Positions 47,251-60,093 are shown, numbered from the stretch's first letter. The stretch: DNA of 64,000 nucleotides from Bidens hawaiensis (GCA_021521415.1 JAIQDT010007357.1:1-64000), one strand, 5' to 3'. The notes: a model not told the origin generated them from the letters alone. Numbers and translations: made by a program.

Positions 47251-49920
47251 TGCATATCAAACACGCAATTATAACTCAAAATAGTGATCATGTTACATAA
47301 AACTGTTCCTTACCTTTTAAACAGACACAATAAAAAAGTTCAGTTATAAAACCAGTTTCTATTTGCTTTCGTAGTCGAAATTGCTAATAAATTATTTTTT
47401 TTTTCAATAAACCACGGCTATATATGTTTGAGAAAAAAATATTTATGATTGATGATATATGGATTAAGGATTATATAACTAAAGAAATAAAAATGATCGA
47501 ACTTACCGACCTTGTGAGACAATTAAGGAGAATCTGAGTGATCGAACATTTTGGAATGAACAATGAAACTCACGGAAACATCAAATTTATAGACAAACAA
47601 AGGAACACGTGGCGCAACAAGTCATGCACATGCAGACACATAGCAAGGCTAGAATATCCATACAACCCTGCATGCATTGCGTCCTTGTACCTTATACTTT
47701 CACGAACGTACAATCAAGTACGTTTGAAGGAGTTTGGTGAATTAATTAATACTTGCATTGTATTTGCATATGTGATCATAGTGGCATTTTGAGAATAGAA
47801 AAATATGCAGAATATCTGGGGAGTATATGCTGCAGGCCCAACAAACATTAATCATTTCCTCAAAAATTCACACACGGTGAGACACCAAAGAAAGACACAA
47901 AGCAACACACCCGTTAAGGTTTGATTTCGATCTTGATGTTTCAATCTTTATAATTAATTCAACTATATATAGGTTTTGGTATTAAAGATTCTTTTATTTG
48001 TTTCTTGAAAAGATTTAATTTGTAAATAGGATATGATTCTTGGTTACAAATGTAATATTGTTAATAAAATAAATTAATGAAATGAAATATATATTATAGC
48101 TTTATTTGGGTATTTTATGTTTGTTTTATGGTATTGATGAAAATAGCAAGACAAGCCCTGTGACCACTGGAACATAGGAACCCTAAGTTCAGTTATTCAA
48201 ATGATTCTTGTCTTTGTATTTGCACACTTTAATAAATAAGGCTATGGTGGGTTAATGTGGTGGCTTGGAAGTGACATTAAGGCACATTTTAATTAACTAG
48301 CTAGAGTGTATGTGTAGTGAACTTGTGATGGGGTGAAATGTGGTAGAGTTAGTGAACTTTGTTAAATAATTAAAGATTGAAATGTTAAAGTGGCTAAGCC
48401 TAATTGGCTTGAGGAACAATAAAATTGGGCAGCGCCCGTGAAGGAGTTGACGATAGAAAGGGAAACGTGCCATCATGTGGCTAAAGGCCGGTGTTATGAT
48501 GGTGGGGACAAGGTAAGTGATATGGCTCGTTTCACGCCCCAAATAACAAAGGACCAGAAAACACACACTCTAAGTTAACATCTTAAAGTTCCATATTTTT
48601 CAGCATCTGAACCAAAACTTTTCAGTCGGATGTTAAAATAGAATTCTTTTATATTAGCTTTAGGTAGTTTACTGGCTGCAACAAAGAGTCGATCAAACCA
48701 CAAGTAATAATGGTGGATAGCTTTAAACCAAAGGCCATGCTTTAAACCAAAGGCCCATGTGCTCCATTAATGGACAATGCACTTTGCCAGGCCGCACGTA
48801 CTTAAAAATGAATGTAAAATGGATGATGTGAAAATATAAGTATTCTTAAGAATGTTTTAGGGTTGAAGAACTATTAGTATTTTTGATGCATTTGTGAAAA
48901 TCTAATATTGCAGCTACCTAGACGTGTTTGTAAGTGTATTTACCACTTAGCACCGGTGATAGTCTTATTTGTGGTTGGGCTAAACCATCTATGACCATTG
49001 TTGTGTATGCCTGGTCTATTGATCAAAGGGTCCTAATTTTCCTAACGCGAAAATTTTTTTATGTTAATTTCAAGGCTTATTAATAAGGTCATGATCTTGT
49101 TGTTTTTAACATATTGTCCAATTGGTTCTTGTCTGTGCTCCATGTATCCGTTAGTCTGTTATATTTTTATTAGTTTTGTTTGATATCATCCAAATTAACA
49201 AAATTAAAGTCAACATTGATGGGATTTCATACGCCATCAAAGTTGATCATAATGTAACAAATTAAGCAAAAGAGGTATGGCTCTTTATAGAAAATATTTT
49301 GATTCATTGATTTCATTGATGATGTAATGAAGTAAATGCTTACGAGTTTGTTTCGATTCTGGCCTTTCATGAAGGTGTGAGAAAATAAGCTTGGTTCATG
49401 ATCATTTAAACGTAGCTTGATTCAGCCATTTTAAATAGTTTAGTTGTGGTGTGTGTGGGGGGGGGGGGGGGGAGGGGGGGGGGTTACTTTTGGGTAGCAG
49501 GATCATGTTATCCGGGTAGTTTGGGAAGCCCCTTGCTCCCCCGGGCACTGGAATCAGGTTCGTGAACCCGAAGAGGAAGGAAGCCCATGGGAAACGGTCA
49601 TATAGCCATTAAATTTTTGACTATTGAACATTAACAAAGATTTTAAAAAATAAAAAAATATAATCCTATAAATGTCAAAAATAAAATTAACCTATTTTCT
49701 TCTAAATTTACCAATTATTCTACTCTGAAACTCATATTTACTCTACTCTAGTACTCGATGGTCAACTCCATGAAACATAATATCGTCAGATGAGTGTGTG
49801 TTTTCTGATTCTTGTGGGTTTGAATTTCTTGCAAAGGTTGCCCAACCGTATACGAAGTTGAAGACGCGGCAAGGTTAAAAAAAAGTATGTGTCAGAAGAT
49901 CGTGAAAAGGCTCATTATGT
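47251..49920. other. gene-free spacer
   Basis: No gene is supported. A short direct repeat of 'gctttaaaccaaaggcc' lies at 48720-48770. A G run with one interruption lies at 49457-49483. The piece at 49495-49610 looks like a retrotransposon scrap but cannot be assigned. Confidence 0.5.
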
Positions 49921-50340
49921 TCTAATGGGAGATTACTTCAACGATAACAAAAGGTATGGCGAACGACTGTTTCGATTGAGATTTTGATTGTCAAGGAATT
50001 ATTTTTAAAAATTGTTGTAGATGTAAATACCAATTTTGAATGGTTTCAAGAAGGGATATATAGACCGAGGATGAAAAAGAGTTTCACATCGTCACAAAAC
50101 TGTGCGTCGACAATTAAACAGCTCGCAACGAGTAATCTTCTTGACGAATACGATGAATATTTAGTTATGTCTGTTAGAACATCAAGAGAAAGCCTATAAT
50201 ATATTTGTAATGCGATTGTTATATTATACAATAAAAGTTGTGTACATGTATGAAGATAGACATGGTCATCCTGGGAGCCCGGTATCATTGACTATACACA
50301 TTGTGTTGGGAGAATGTGTCCAACGAGTTTGCAATGGCAA
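49920..50340 (+). pseudogene. PIF/Harbinger transposase fragment
   Basis: Broken frames on the plus strand match the middle of the transposase at 50862-52109. DYFNDNKRYGERLFR corresponds to DYFVEEPKYNDETFR. After a frameshift near 49985 come LFLKIVVDV, SAT-type helix segments and YLVMSVRTSRESL, matching YLQMSQRTSRECL. A stop follows near 50198. The catalytic core is missing or unreadable. Its orientation is opposite to the better copy next door. Confidence 0.75.
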
Positions 50341-50649
50341 TATCTAAGATATTGAGATGTAATAACTAATAACCAATACCTAACAATCATGCATGCTTGG
50401 AGTGGTGGTGTCACCTAATTTATGAACTTGCCATGTGTTATTATTTATATTTTTGTATGAAAATTATGTTTTTATGTTATTTGTTTTTTTTAAACAATTT
50501 GTTTAGTTTAATGAAATTATGTTTTTTTTATTTTAAACACATAATTTAATTAATTTAAAAAGTTGAATTTAGGTACTTTGGACAGGTTAGGAATGCGCCT
50601 TGCAATTTGAGTACATTGGTTGCAATTTGAGTACATTGGGTTCAACTAA

Positions 50650-52415
50650 GGGGGCTGGGGGTGGTTTAAAAACCATCACTTGCTCCCACCAATACAAGTG
50701 TGTCACCTCACCTCACCTCACCACTTTCTATCACTAGTGATGGAATTTTGGTGGGGGTGGTGGTGTGGTGTGATAGAAATTTTTTTTTTTTTATATTTTT
50801 TTACAATTTAAAAATTAAAAACAATAGTAAATTAAAAAAAATAAAAGTTACATTAAACAATCTACTCCTCGTCCGAATTCAGAAATTCCAAACCTAAAGA
50901 ACCTACAAGTTCAACTACATCATATCTCAACCGATGGTGAATATCTTCGTTCCGCAAGTCTAATTGCACGTTCTCAGGAACGGGAACTTGAGTAGGAGGA
51001 TCCGGCACCCAATCTGGAGAAATTGAACGTCCGTCTTCTTTTATTAGCATATTGTGCAATATGATGCATGCATATAATATGCTAGAGATCATGGGTTTCT
51101 TCATTGCACGAACCGGTCGACTAAGTATGCACTATCTACCCTTTAAGACACCGAAAGCTCTCTCGACATCTTTGCTTGCCGATTCTTGCAACTTCTTGAA
51201 CGCCTTTTCCTTGACCTCGACAGGAAATGAAAAGGCTTTCACAAAAACAGACCATGCCGGGTAGATACCATCGACAAGAAAGTAGCCATGTCTGTAATAT
51301 CTCCCGTTGACAAAATACGGACAGAAGGGTGCGGTACCATATGTCACGCTTTGAAACAACGTTGATGTGTATAGAACACTGATGTCGTTGTTTGAGCCAG
51401 GAACACCAAAATAAGAATGTCAAATCCATAAATCATTTGACGCAACCGCTTCAAGTACGATAGTCGGTCTTTTGATATCACCCCTAACATACGCCCCTCG
51501 AAACTCCCGTGGACAATTCCTCCATTCGATATGTGTACAGTCGATGCTACCGAGCATCCCTGGAAAATGCCATCTAGCCTCATGCGCGGCGTAACGACGT
51601 GTAATGTCGTGTCTTGTTGGTTTTCGTAGAAACTCTTTGCCATACAATTTAATAATCGCGTTATAAAAGAATTGCAGACATTCACGTGAAGTTCTCTGTG
51701 ACATTTGTAAGTATTCATCGAATTGATTGGGTGGGTTACCTGTCGCTAATTGACGAATAGCGGATGTGCATTTTTGAAGCACCGTAAAACTTCGTTTGCC
51801 CCTCGCGTCGTAAGATTCTTGAAACCATTCTTCGCTTGCTTCGACGTCCGCTACAATCTTTAAAAATAAAGATTTCGGCAAACGAAACCGATCCCTGAAC
51901 GTCTCGTCATTGTATTTCGGCTCCTCCACAAAATAGTCGTTCATTGGCACTTCGTGGGCATGTATACGATCACGATCCACCATTTTTTTCTTTGGACGGC
52001 TCTGGCCTTCAAGTTCGTTATATAACAACGGGAACCATTCAACAATGTCATCGTCCGAAGACGAAGAGCTATCGGTGTTTAGCGGAAACGAGTTGCTCGG
52101 AACATCCACATTTTTTTGTTTTGAATTGAAGTAGTGAAGAAATAGGTTTTTTGTAGTAGAAGATTGAGAGTGTTTTGAGTTGAATTTGATTTTAAGTTGG
52201 ATTGAAATGGTTGTTAATTTATATTGTTTTAAATTTTTTTTTTAATTACCCAACTCCAACGGTCACCCTCCTCCCCAACGTTCAAATTCATTGGGATTCA
52301 CCACGTGATGGCCATCACAGCCGGACCCCCATCACGCGTGATGGGGGGACCGGCGACGGTGTTCGTGATGCTATCACTCGTGATGGCCGTGTATAACGGA
52401 CCACCCCCACTCCCC
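50650..52415 (-). mobile_element. PIF/Harbinger DNA transposon
   Basis: 1766 bp with imperfect inverted ends (GGGGGCTGGGGGTGGT on the left, ACCACCCCCACTCCCC on the right, 14 of 16 paired) and TAA duplications at 50647-50649 and 52416-52418, the 3-bp TWA target expected for this superfamily. It contains one transposase frame. The Myb-like second gene of autonomous members is absent. Confidence 0.85.
50862..52109 (-). pseudogene. PIF/Harbinger transposase with two in-frame stops
   Basis: A single uninterrupted-frame reading of 415 codons plus stop, broken only by TGA at 51420-51422 (codon 230) and TAG at 51132-51134 (codon 326). Both stand where the family normally has Trp (LWI-W-HS and KGR-W). 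The DDE-type catalytic residues are readable: Asp190 (GSIDCTH), Asp242 (SNNDI) and Glu316 (DVERAFG). The N-terminus is Ser/Asp-rich. No frameshift is seen, so decay is slight. As it stands no full transposase would be made without readthrough. Confidence 0.85.
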
Positions 52416-52418
52416 TAA

Positions 52419-53723
52419 GATAGAAACGAGATGACATAAAGAAACAAATCATGACTCATATTATTTAAAAAATCTCTTAATTATTAATGTGTGATTGTTA
52501 TTTATATCCAACCTCTATCCAAAAAGTTAAAATGTGACGTATCAAATACTCGGAATATTCATCCATGTAATTGACATGGACATAATTTGTTTTTTTGACT
52601 TGCAAATCCTATCATGATCCATGGAACCTGTCCTTTCACCAGTCATTTATTTAACGCGGTTGAGGTGATAAAACATGTCGGTACAAGCATGTCGCATTGC
52701 TTATGAGTTACTCGAGACCTACTCTCTAAATATCCACTCGAGTCGAGATCAAACTTAGATTGGAGATTGCTTAATAAACAAGTCCTAATGTGGAACTGAT
52801 AGATTGGGTTAGAACTAGTATTCAAATCGGGTTGGTTATTTAAACTAGTTCCGGTTTTAGAACCAGTATGTTGTTTCACCTAGTTATATGTATGTACATT
52901 TAAAAGGCATAGTGTGAAGTTTGGTCCCCTTAACTTTAATTACAAAATTTGGTTCATTAGAATTTTGCCATAAAAATTTCAGGCATATACTTTTTAGCTC
53001 TTCAACTTAGTTTTACATATTTATTTATTGGCCCCTCAACTTTGGTAATGAAATTTTTGTCCTTTCAACTCACATATTTACTTTTTGACCCCTCATCTTT
53101 GGTAATGAAACTTTTGGCACAAAATTTTTACCATAACGAATCGCACTGATACAGCCGACTCCCCACTACGTATCCACCGCAATGCGTGAGACCTTTTGAA
53201 CATGCAATGCATTTAACCCACTCCAAAGCAACGCGTGGATAGAAAAACTTGTGTAAATTACTATTGAAGATAAGAGGTGCACAACCAAAATGGTTAATCG
53301 GTTCTTAACCGGTTCCAACCTAAAATCCTAACTGGTTAGTAGCCGGTCCACAACTAACCGATTTATACCCGGTTCTAACCGCCGGTTAGAAACCAGTTTA
53401 TATTGTTGATCTTCAAAACCGGTTACAAGCCGATTAACCGAACCAGTTATTTGTTTCTTTTATTATTTTTTTTAAAACCGATTTTTTCTAATTATTTACT
53501 GGTTCTGTTATACCCGAAACCGATTATACTAAGTAGAGGTTTCTTGAATTCTTTTCTCAAAACGGATTAATACCCGACCAGATTAACCGGTCAAACAGGT
53601 TATATGACTATTGACCCCTAACAGGTTGTGCACCACTACACATGTAACTAACAACTGGATACTGATCTAGTGATCTTGTTCTCCATCTTCCTACCACCAG
53701 AGCCAAATTAACCGTCAATAATA
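52419..53723. other. spacer with ACCGGTT-rich block
   Basis: No gene. The phrase 'CCCTCAACTTTGGTAATGAAA' and variants recur at about 52920-53110, and 53285-53620 is dense in AACCGGTT phrases, likely another short transposon remnant. The promoter of the oxidoreductase gene at 53724 should lie at the right end. Confidence 0.45.
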
Positions 53724-54166
53724 ATGGCTCAAACTCCACCTCATATCGCCATTATCGGTGCCGGAATCTTCGTCAAATCTCAATACCTCCCGAGACTAGC
53801 AGAGATCTCGAACCTCGTCGTTGTTAAAACTATCTAGAGCCGCTCTGAGGTATTATTTATTTCAAACTAGCGTAACTTAATCGATTAAGTGTGTTGTTTA
53901 ATTTAGTGATTAATAATAAATTTATGTAGAAATCGTCACGGGAGGCTTCGGACATTGCTCGGAAGGTGTTTCCGAATGTGGAGTGTAAGTTCGGAGATGA
54001 TGGACTTGATGATATTATTTCGGATCCGGATATTGTTGGAGTGGTGGTTGCTCTTGCTGGCCAAATTCAGGTTCATTTCTCTGGAATTTGTAGTAACAAA
54101 ATGTAGGATGATGATTGACACTTGACATAAATCCTGTTTTAGTTTATACTAAATGCCATCTGTATT

Positions 54167-54789
54167 TAGGACTGTAAAAGGACGGCGGGAAGTTCGTTTA
54201 TTTTCTTTCGTTTGATAAATGAACGAACATGAACAAGGAATTTTGTTCCGATTAACTAAATGAATGAACATGAACAGAGGCCATCATTGTTCAATTGTGT
54301 TTGTGAACGTTCGATTATGTGTTTTTCACGTTTATGCTCGTTAGTGTTTGTTTTTTTATGTTTGTTCATTAAAGGTTTTTAACTTTTAGTGACTTTTCTA
54401 ATCTTATTGTATAGATTTAAGCAAAGTTATTAACTATATTTAAAAATTATATATGAGTATTATGTGATTAATTTATATGTAAAATTAGCACATGAATAAG
54501 AATGTTAAAAAGAAAACACCAACGCAAACTTGGTAGCCGGACCATTGACACCGACCTTTCTCAGTTAGCTAAATCAAATAGAACATTGTTTGTGTTAATT
54601 AGTGTTTGTGAAACGATCACGAACACACTCATTTCCTTAATGAACAAACTCGAACACAAACAAGAAGTTTCGTTCGGTTAGCTGTTCGTAAACCGTTCGC
54701 TTGTTCGATGAAAGCTTAATAGAACAACATGAACAAGGCCTTGTTCGCTTCAGTTTGGTTTGGTTCGGTTCGGTTCGTTTACAGCCCTA
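54167..54789. mobile_element. hAT-like short element in oxidoreductase intron 2
   Basis: 623 bp with ends TAGGACTGTAAA and TTTACAGCCCTA and perfect 8-bp duplications tctgtatt (54159-54166 and 54790-54797). Subterminal zones repeat ACGAACATGAACA and GTTCGGTTCG phrases. Non-autonomous. Confidence 0.8.
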
Positions 54790-57169
54790 TCTGTATTAGA
54801 ACAACCAACAAATTTTTTGTCATTATACCAGCGGCATCTCTAAGCTAGAATCCATTCTTTTGGAGTTACCTTTATAATTTCAAAATTAACAAAGCAGAAC
54901 TGGTGATTATTAAGATTCCAACTCAAAATGATCAAATGCTACTGTTACGTGCAGGTGGATATGTCACTAAAGCTTCTGAAGGCTGGAAAGCATGTTCTTC
55001 AAGGTAACCTATATTCAACTCAAGCAAATAATTAGTTATTTCTATTCATTTTTCATGGAATAAACTTATATCTTCTTTCTTTTGCTTCCTTGCATGTTTT
55101 CTTTTCACTGAAATTTTGGCTCTGAAGAGAAACCAGCTGCTGCATGTAAGTGAGATCCTGTTAAAGCAGTTATGCTGAATGATATTAATAATAATTTAAT
55201 ACACTTTTTAACATTATTCTATATGATTTCATCTGTAGCTATAAGTGAGGCAGAAACTGCTGTATCAGGCTATAATTCTACTTGCAGCAATCAATCTGCT
55301 AAAAAAATATGGGCTGTTGCAGAAAATTACAGATTTGAGCCTGCTTTTGTAGAGGTACTTTGATCTTGAACTTTTGGTTTTCACTTGTATCACTGAAATC
55401 TTGCTAGAGAAACTTTATTGTTTACTTAACAGAGCAGAAAGTTGATGTCTGAAATTGGAGATATGATGAGTGTGCAAGTACTCATAGAAGGCTCAATGAA
55501 CAGTTCAAATCCTTACTTCTCAAGTTCATGGAGGCGCAATTTTACTGTAAGACATTAACCTTTGTATGTGGTAACTTTATTTAGAAACTCTACAAATCAT
55601 TTTACTAAGCAAATGGTTATACTGGTCATTAGTGAAGTTTAATGAACTTTGTGTGTGTGTGTGTGTGTTTTGTCTGTTCAAAATTTTAGTAGGTTATGTA
55701 CAAGGGGTGGTTTTCTTGTTCTATTTCTGTAAAACTTGGAAACTCTGAATGATATTAGCAATCACCCTCATTGTAAGTAGTTTTACCCGCAAATTGCCTG
55801 ATATAACTGGTTGATGCCATGTCAGCTTGCGAAATCAGATGGCACATATGAAAAAATGCTTTTGAAAAAAAAATGTTGTCTATTTACCTATACTCTAAAA
55901 TGACAAATAAGACCACATCTACCAGTAAGAGGTCGTTATTTGCCAATTGGTATAAATCAGTTAAAAAGATGTATGTTGATTTCTATTATGTGCATAATTC
56001 TAAGTTAGTTGCTAAAAACAGGAAAAATATGTTAAGCTCATTTCTCTATGATGGCAGTTTGACTTTATAACTTGTTCTATAGACTATAGGTTTTTATTAG
56101 TGCATATGCGTTGATTGATGTGCAGAAAGTGGGTGACTTTTAGGAATTTCGTATTGCCTATAAAAGAATTGTTTTATGAAATCAAATGCAACTTTGCATC
56201 AGCTATGAGGATACAAAAATATTCTTATAATCCCTTCAAATAATGCTTAATACGAAGTTTCTGATAATAAAAATGCACATATCGATATATAAATATTTGA
56301 TATTGATGGAACACATTATATTTCCAATTGTATACTCTATCTCTACATGTGTGGCAGGGAGGATTCATTCTAGACATGGGTGTACATTACATTGCAGGCT
56401 TAAGAATGGTATTTTTCTCCTAACTATAAAAATACTAAACATAAATAAAAGGGAAAACCTAGTTATATTAACACTAACACGAATTTATGTCAGCTTGTTG
56501 GATGTGAGGTTGCTTCAGTGTCAGCTATGACATCTCATGTGGATACAACCCTACCTCCACCAGATACCATTTCATCTTCATTGTAAGTTAACACTCATAA
56601 AATACACCCTTTCTTTTACCATTTCCATTTTTCCTTTAAATTTTGATTTTAAAATGACATTTATTTTCTTTCTTGCATTTCTAGTCAACTTGAGAATGGA
56701 TGTTCTGGAGTATTTGTAATGTTGGTGTCCTCAAAATCACCAAAGGTTACAATTTAACTTACGTTTTTTGTTATTTATTTTGTTATCTATGAATTGAATG
56801 TAAAATTGTAATTCAGATTATTTTTCGTGTATATATTACAGATTATATGGCGAGTTGTTGGTTTAAATGGGACCGTGCAAGTTGAACGAGGAAACAATGA
56901 CGGACAACATGGTTACGTGGTAATGCAGAATAGTCTCATTTTTGCAATGTACAATTGTTATATAATATTAATTATTAATTTAAACTTTGCATAGGTTACA
57001 TTGTTTACTGCCAATAAGGAAACAAAGAGCACTTTCTATCCATTCAGTGGGGTCACCGAAGAGCTCAAAGCTTTTCTAAGTGACATCTCAAGGGCCTCTC
57101 TTCAGGTATTATATATATGATTATGTTTATGTATGTATATGTGTATATATATACAGTTATACACACACA

Positions 57170-57606
57170 CATATCTGTAAACGAACCAAACGTTCAGTGA
57201 ACTGAAAGTTCGTTTATGTTAACACGACAAATTTTTTGTTCTTTGAGTTAAAAAAACGAACATGAACACATGTCTCGTTCGTTTATATATTCATTAAAAA
57301 AATTTTAGGTCCATTACAATTTACTCTGGTTTTATGAAATTAAAATATCACCCATTAGGCCATTACAATTTTGATTGGTTTTTATCAATTTTTAAGGCCC
57401 TATAGATTGATGTTTACGTTTACTTTTAATTCGTGTTCACTCAGTTATGTTAGTTCTTTTATGTTCATTTACATTCGTGAACTGTTCGTTTTCTTATGAA
57501 CGAACACTAACAAGAAAACTTCGTTCGGTTTTATTGTTCGTGTTCAATCATTTGTTTGGTGTATAAACATACTCTATTTGTGTTTGTTTTGTTTACAAGC
57601 CTATAC
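57170..57606. mobile_element. related ACGAAC-type element in oxidoreductase intron 11
   Basis: Begins near CTGTAAACGAACC and ends near TTGTTTACAAGCCTA, with GTTCGTTTATG and CGTGAACTGTTCG phrases inside. It looks like a diverged relative of 54167-54789. The surrounding CACACATA sequence makes the target duplication ambiguous. Confidence 0.55.
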
Positions 57607-58077
57607 ACACATTACACATACATGTATCGAATTTTTGCAAGTATCTATTTCAACTAGAGGTGAAAAGATGGGCTGGTTGGAAAATGGGTCGAAACAGGTG
57701 TTAGTCAACATGAGCCATTTTAGCACAGGTCAAAACAGAGCGGGGTGGGTTGACCTTTGACCATTTTAAAAATATTTATAACTAGTCAATGTGTTAATTA
57801 TCAAAAGCAGTATTATTACTCTTAACACTCTAAATCTCTGGATATAAACGCTCTAGGATGTTGTAAGCATTAAAAGTAAACTTTGGACTACTTTCAACTC
57901 TTTCAAGTTTCAACCCATATGTATAATATGTTTGAAACTTGTGTGCAGAATGGTAATGAAATTGAAGCTGAAGCTCGGTGTTCATATGCTGAAGGGGCAC
58001 GAGATGTTGCGGTTTTGGATGCAATGCTTGAATCTGGAATGAAACAAGGAGCCTTTGTCAAGGTCAAAAAGTTTTAA

Positions 58078-58725
58078 CTTTTCTAGAATGGCAAAACCAT
58101 ATGTATTACCATCTCAAAAGTATACAAAATAGAATTTGATTCATGATTATTCTTGTATTTTGTTGAAATATAGCGACTAATAAATAGGAATTTGAACAAA
58201 AGAGATGAAATATTTTGAGAAGGTGATTCTTTTCTGCCTTTTATGTTGGGGCATCCATATACTTTCGGTTTTATACTCTTTTCAGTGTCATACATATTTT
58301 AAGTTTATTATAGGTTTTGCTAAAAACCAAATGGCTTCTAACTAGAAACTAGAGCCAAGATACCATGTATACGGTACACCGTTATCTGCTAGGGGCACTA
58401 TTTCGAATCAAATTAAAATTACATATTTACACCAGTTACGCCAACCCAACTCTTGACCTCTATGATAATCCGGTGACCTCCGAATTCAAAGATGCGATTT
58501 GCAAGATTTAAACACACAGCATCTAAGATACAATTAGATACAACATTGACACCTTATCACAGGATTATGTAGCTCGCGGAACAGCTAATATTAGTTTAAT
58601 ACATTTACTAAACAGATGAATACAATCATCAGATATAAATAAAGATTCAGTTTGCATTAATTAGAAAATATACATTACATTAAATTAAATTAAATTATTT
58701 ACAAATGTTTAGAAACTGTTTAAAT
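58078..58725. other. spacer after the oxidoreductase
   Basis: AT-rich sequence with no gene. The first 200-300 bases should be the 3' UTR of the oxidoreductase. The last 8 bases (gtttaaat) are the left target duplication of the next element. Confidence 0.5.
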
Positions 58726-59319
58726 CAATGTTTTAAAAACCGGTTCGTACCGGCGGTTAAACCGGTTGTACCGGATTTTGAACAGATAGCCGGTATGTAG
58801 AGCCTGGTATTTTTAGCCAGTTTAATAGTGTCAAACCACCGGGTTTTTTTTAAATTACCGGTTTAAACCGACATATAGGCTTTAAGCCCAATAGATTTTT
58901 GGTATTTTTTAAGGCCCGTATTTTTTAAAAATGACTTTTAACCTATAAGATAAAATTAAAACGAGTATACCAGCAAACGATGTCACGAGCCTATTACACA
59001 CTTTTATTTTCTAAAAAACTTTGTTTAAAAATCAAGTACTTTTGTATATTTTTTTAATTATGGATTAGCTTTTAGATTAGTTTTTATTATGGATTCATAT
59101 ACTTTTGGGTTATTTTTAAGTTAAAGTTGCATTTTCATAAATTACATGGTGAATTATTCAACCCGGTTGAATATTCCGGTACAATCTGGTTCAATTGGTA
59201 TTACCATTTTTTAACCCAACCCGGTTTCTAGTTGAACCTCCTGGTACAACCCGGTTCAACCGGATTTACTATTTTTAACCTAACCCAGTATGAATAAAAT
59301 AGTGGTTGTTAAAACATTG
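58726..59319 (+). mobile_element. hAT-like short element, CAATGTTTTA family, copy B
   Basis: 594 bp, ends CAATGTTTTAAAAAC and GTTGTTAAAACATTG, with perfect 8-bp duplications gtttaaat (58718-58725 and 59320-59327). The core aligns with the reverse complement of 46764-47242, including an unbroken 'TTTTTTAAAAATGACTTTTA'-type stretch. Several ACCGGTT phrases lie near both ends. It sits about 0.8 kb before the EIN3-like start codon. Confidence 0.85.
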
Positions 59320-59825
59320 GTTTAAATAGAAGCAAAAATGTAGTTGAATTCTTGAATTATTATTATTTTTGTTAAAACTCGTCGGCCACTTTAATTGAAG
59401 TCGTCTTTTGACCCTCACCAAAATCCATCTTCCAATAGATAGCGGTGCTGATGCTTTGCACACACACACAATCCAAAATCCTCCGCATCTTCCATTCACT
59501 CACTCATTTAATTAATAATTAATAATAATATTATTCCCCTCTTTTCCTGTTTTCCATCTCCATATCTATAGCATAGGGTTTCAAGAATCCTCATCATTAT
59601 TATTATTATTATATGCGTTAAAAGTTTTTGGAGCTAATTGATCCCAGGTATCGGTTTCTACATCCACCCATTTCTTCGATTTTCTCATTCATTCTTTGTC
59701 ATCATCGTTATTCGACGTTTCCGGGGAAAAAATAATAATAATAACCTTTTTTTATTCGAATTTGATCAGTTTAATTGACCTTGTGTTTTTTATTTAAGTT
59801 TATAGGGTGCGAGCTTGATTTGATC

Positions 59826-60063
59826 AGCTTGGTCAACAGGGTTTTGAATCTGTGCTGTTTCGGTAAGGATTCATCTGGGGAGTTTAGTGCATGCTAAGTG
59901 TTCGACCAAATTCCTCTTGAGAGAAACTTGTTTTTATTCGTCGGTTTATTCGATCAGTTAGATCTACTAGGTTTATATCTGTGCTGTTTTGGGTAAAGAT
60001 TCGTTCCTGGAGGTTAGTGCATGTTAAGTGTTTGATGAAATTCCTCTGAGAGACTTTTTTTAT
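59826..60063 (+). repeat. direct repeat in the EIN3-like 5' leader
   Basis: Two diverged units of about 120 bases, at 59826-59946 and 59947-60063. Shared phrases are GATCAG, CTGTGCTGTTT(C/T)GG, TTAGTGCATG(C/T)TAAGTGTT and AAATTCCTC(T)TGAGAGA. Each contains a GGTAA/GGGTAAAG string that could act as a splice donor, so the leader may be alternatively spliced. Confidence 0.7.
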
Positions 60064-60093
60064 TTTTATCGGGTTTGATACGTCTGAATAGCG

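Larger units (their letters stand above)
53724..58077 (+). pseudogene. Gfo/Idh/MocA-family oxidoreductase with one premature stop
   Basis: These enzymes use NAD(P) to oxidise or reduce sugars and related polyols. Twelve exons can be traced: 53724-53849, 53930-54070, 54955-55003, 55128-55145, 55239-55354, 55433-55546, 56358-56408, 56494-56582, 56685-56745, 56842-56919, 56995-57105, 57949-58077. All have GT-AG sites and consistent phase and sum to 361 codons, the normal size. The N-terminus has the Rossmann GAGIF motif, and EKPAA (exons 3-5) is the family's conserved Lys-Pro motif. The only lesion is TAG at 53835-53837 (codon 38) in KTI-stop-SRSE, where Trp is expected; TGG to TAG is one base. 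A downstream start would lose the nucleotide-binding loop, so this copy is probably null, unless the base is an error or a polymorphism. Introns 2 and 11 contain short transposons. Confidence 0.82.

Noticed and set aside
49457..49483. Long G run as a G-quadruplex
   Set aside because: A single-base run, like the C run at 594-620, is more likely slippage or assembly uncertainty than a designed structure.
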